64,000 bases of DNA from Zonotrichia leucophrys gambelii (lineage: Eukaryota > Chordata > Aves > Passeriformes > Passerellidae). The notes under the pieces are model-generated. The model was not told where the DNA came from, did no database searches, and saw only the letters and a list, made by a program, of their open reading frames with translations. The stretch spans positions 19,284,038 through 19,348,037 of the forward strand of contig NC_088173.1 in NCBI RefSeq assembly GCF_028769735.1. The letters are read 5' to 3'. Positions 63,555-64,000 of this stretch are shown piece after piece (position 1 is the stretch's first letter; each line of letters opens with the position of its first letter). A program made the translations under genes and the position numbers.

Positions 63555-64000
63555 TGCCCTAGGGTGACTTTATGATGCTTGCATCCCCAATTGACTGTTC
63601 TGTTTATTAAGTTCTGCCCCTTTCAGACTGGTTCCAAGAGTGGAGGGGAGAAGAAGCGCGCAGTTTGTTGGCAGGAAGGGCACTTGCTCCCCCACGTTCT
63701 CTCTCACCAAGTGTGCTGCCTGCAGCACGGACACTGAGAGAGCGTTCCTTTGCTTTTAGCCAGTGTTTTTCAGTTAGCTGAGGCCAGAAGTTTTTTGGAA
63801 CTGTTCAATTATTGTTCGATCTGGGAAGACCAAGGCTAGGATCTGGGCGGGGCGGGGGGCCCAAGCTGCACTGCAGCTGGAACATCAGACCTAAGCCCCA
63901 GAGAGACTGAGAGAGAGCCAAGCTAGACCCCATAAAAAAGACTCTCTCTGAATTTGCCATCTCCTCAAAACAATGAAAGGTTACATTGTATAATATTACT
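63555..64000 (+). mobile_element. LTR-like block, probably a songbird endogenous retrovirus LTR, cut by the window edge
   Basis: From TGCCCTAGGGTGACTTTATG onward, base composition changes abruptly from AT-rich intron to GC-richer sequence with a G run (near 63848), a GAGAGA-rich stretch and CTCTCTCTGAATTTGCCATC. It starts with TG as LTRs do, and the word pattern resembles passerine ERV LTRs as I remember them. The 3' end is outside the window, so the CA terminus, target duplication and any internal region cannot be checked. No reading frame is present. It could instead be a GC-rich regulatory element. Confidence 0.45.

Noticed and set aside
1..64000. CRISPR arrays, operons, rRNA or tRNA genes
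   Set aside because: No regularly spaced repeats, no cloverleaf or rRNA landmarks noticed, and the DNA is plainly vertebrate intron.

Overview
The window is AT-rich vertebrate nuclear DNA with almost no coding sequence, and everything points to a bird. It carries several CR1 LINE copies, including a roughly 2.7 kb one with recognisable endonuclease and reverse transcriptase reading frames and the avian-type 3' end. It has one clearly recognisable coding exon and no bacterial-style gene organisation. A songbird is suggested only by an LTR-like block at the right edge; that is weaker evidence.

The single confident gene is PALLD (palladin, an actin-associated scaffold), read on the minus strand. 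Its proline-rich exon lies at 9964-10656 with a textbook acceptor and donor. Everything to its right (10657 to the window end) is upstream in the gene and appears to be one very large intron. Everything to its left (1-9963) is the next downstream intron; I could not find the following exon there. Two CpG-rich islands sit in the large upstream intron. The first (about 38440-38900) has, in minus-strand order, an AP-1 site, a GC box, a CArG-like TATA box and a short candidate first exon ending in a strong splice donor at 38585/38584. This fits an internal promoter for the short (90 kDa class) palladin isoform, whose start codon would be the internal Met codon at 10476-10478. The second island (about 44840-45300) holds a perfect CArG box (SRF site), which suits a gene active in smooth muscle and other contractile cells.

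Layout: 1-4676 unmarked intron; 4677-7372 CR1 LINE (minus orientation); 7373-9963 intron with a TG/TA microsatellite; 9964-10656 PALLD exon; 10657-38440 intron with short CR1 remnants (20940, 27743, 33270), a striking perfect 41-bp inverted repeat at 21233-21320 and several small tandem duplications; 38440-38980 CpG island 1; 38980-44700 intron; 44700-45300 CpG island 2; 45300-63554 intron with a 33-nt T tract and scattered low-complexity sequence; 63555-64000 a GC-richer LTR-like block cut by the window edge.

I did not find a novel multigene system. The points most worth following up are the alternative promoter arrangement of PALLD, with its start-stop mini uORF, and the perfect 41-bp hairpin.
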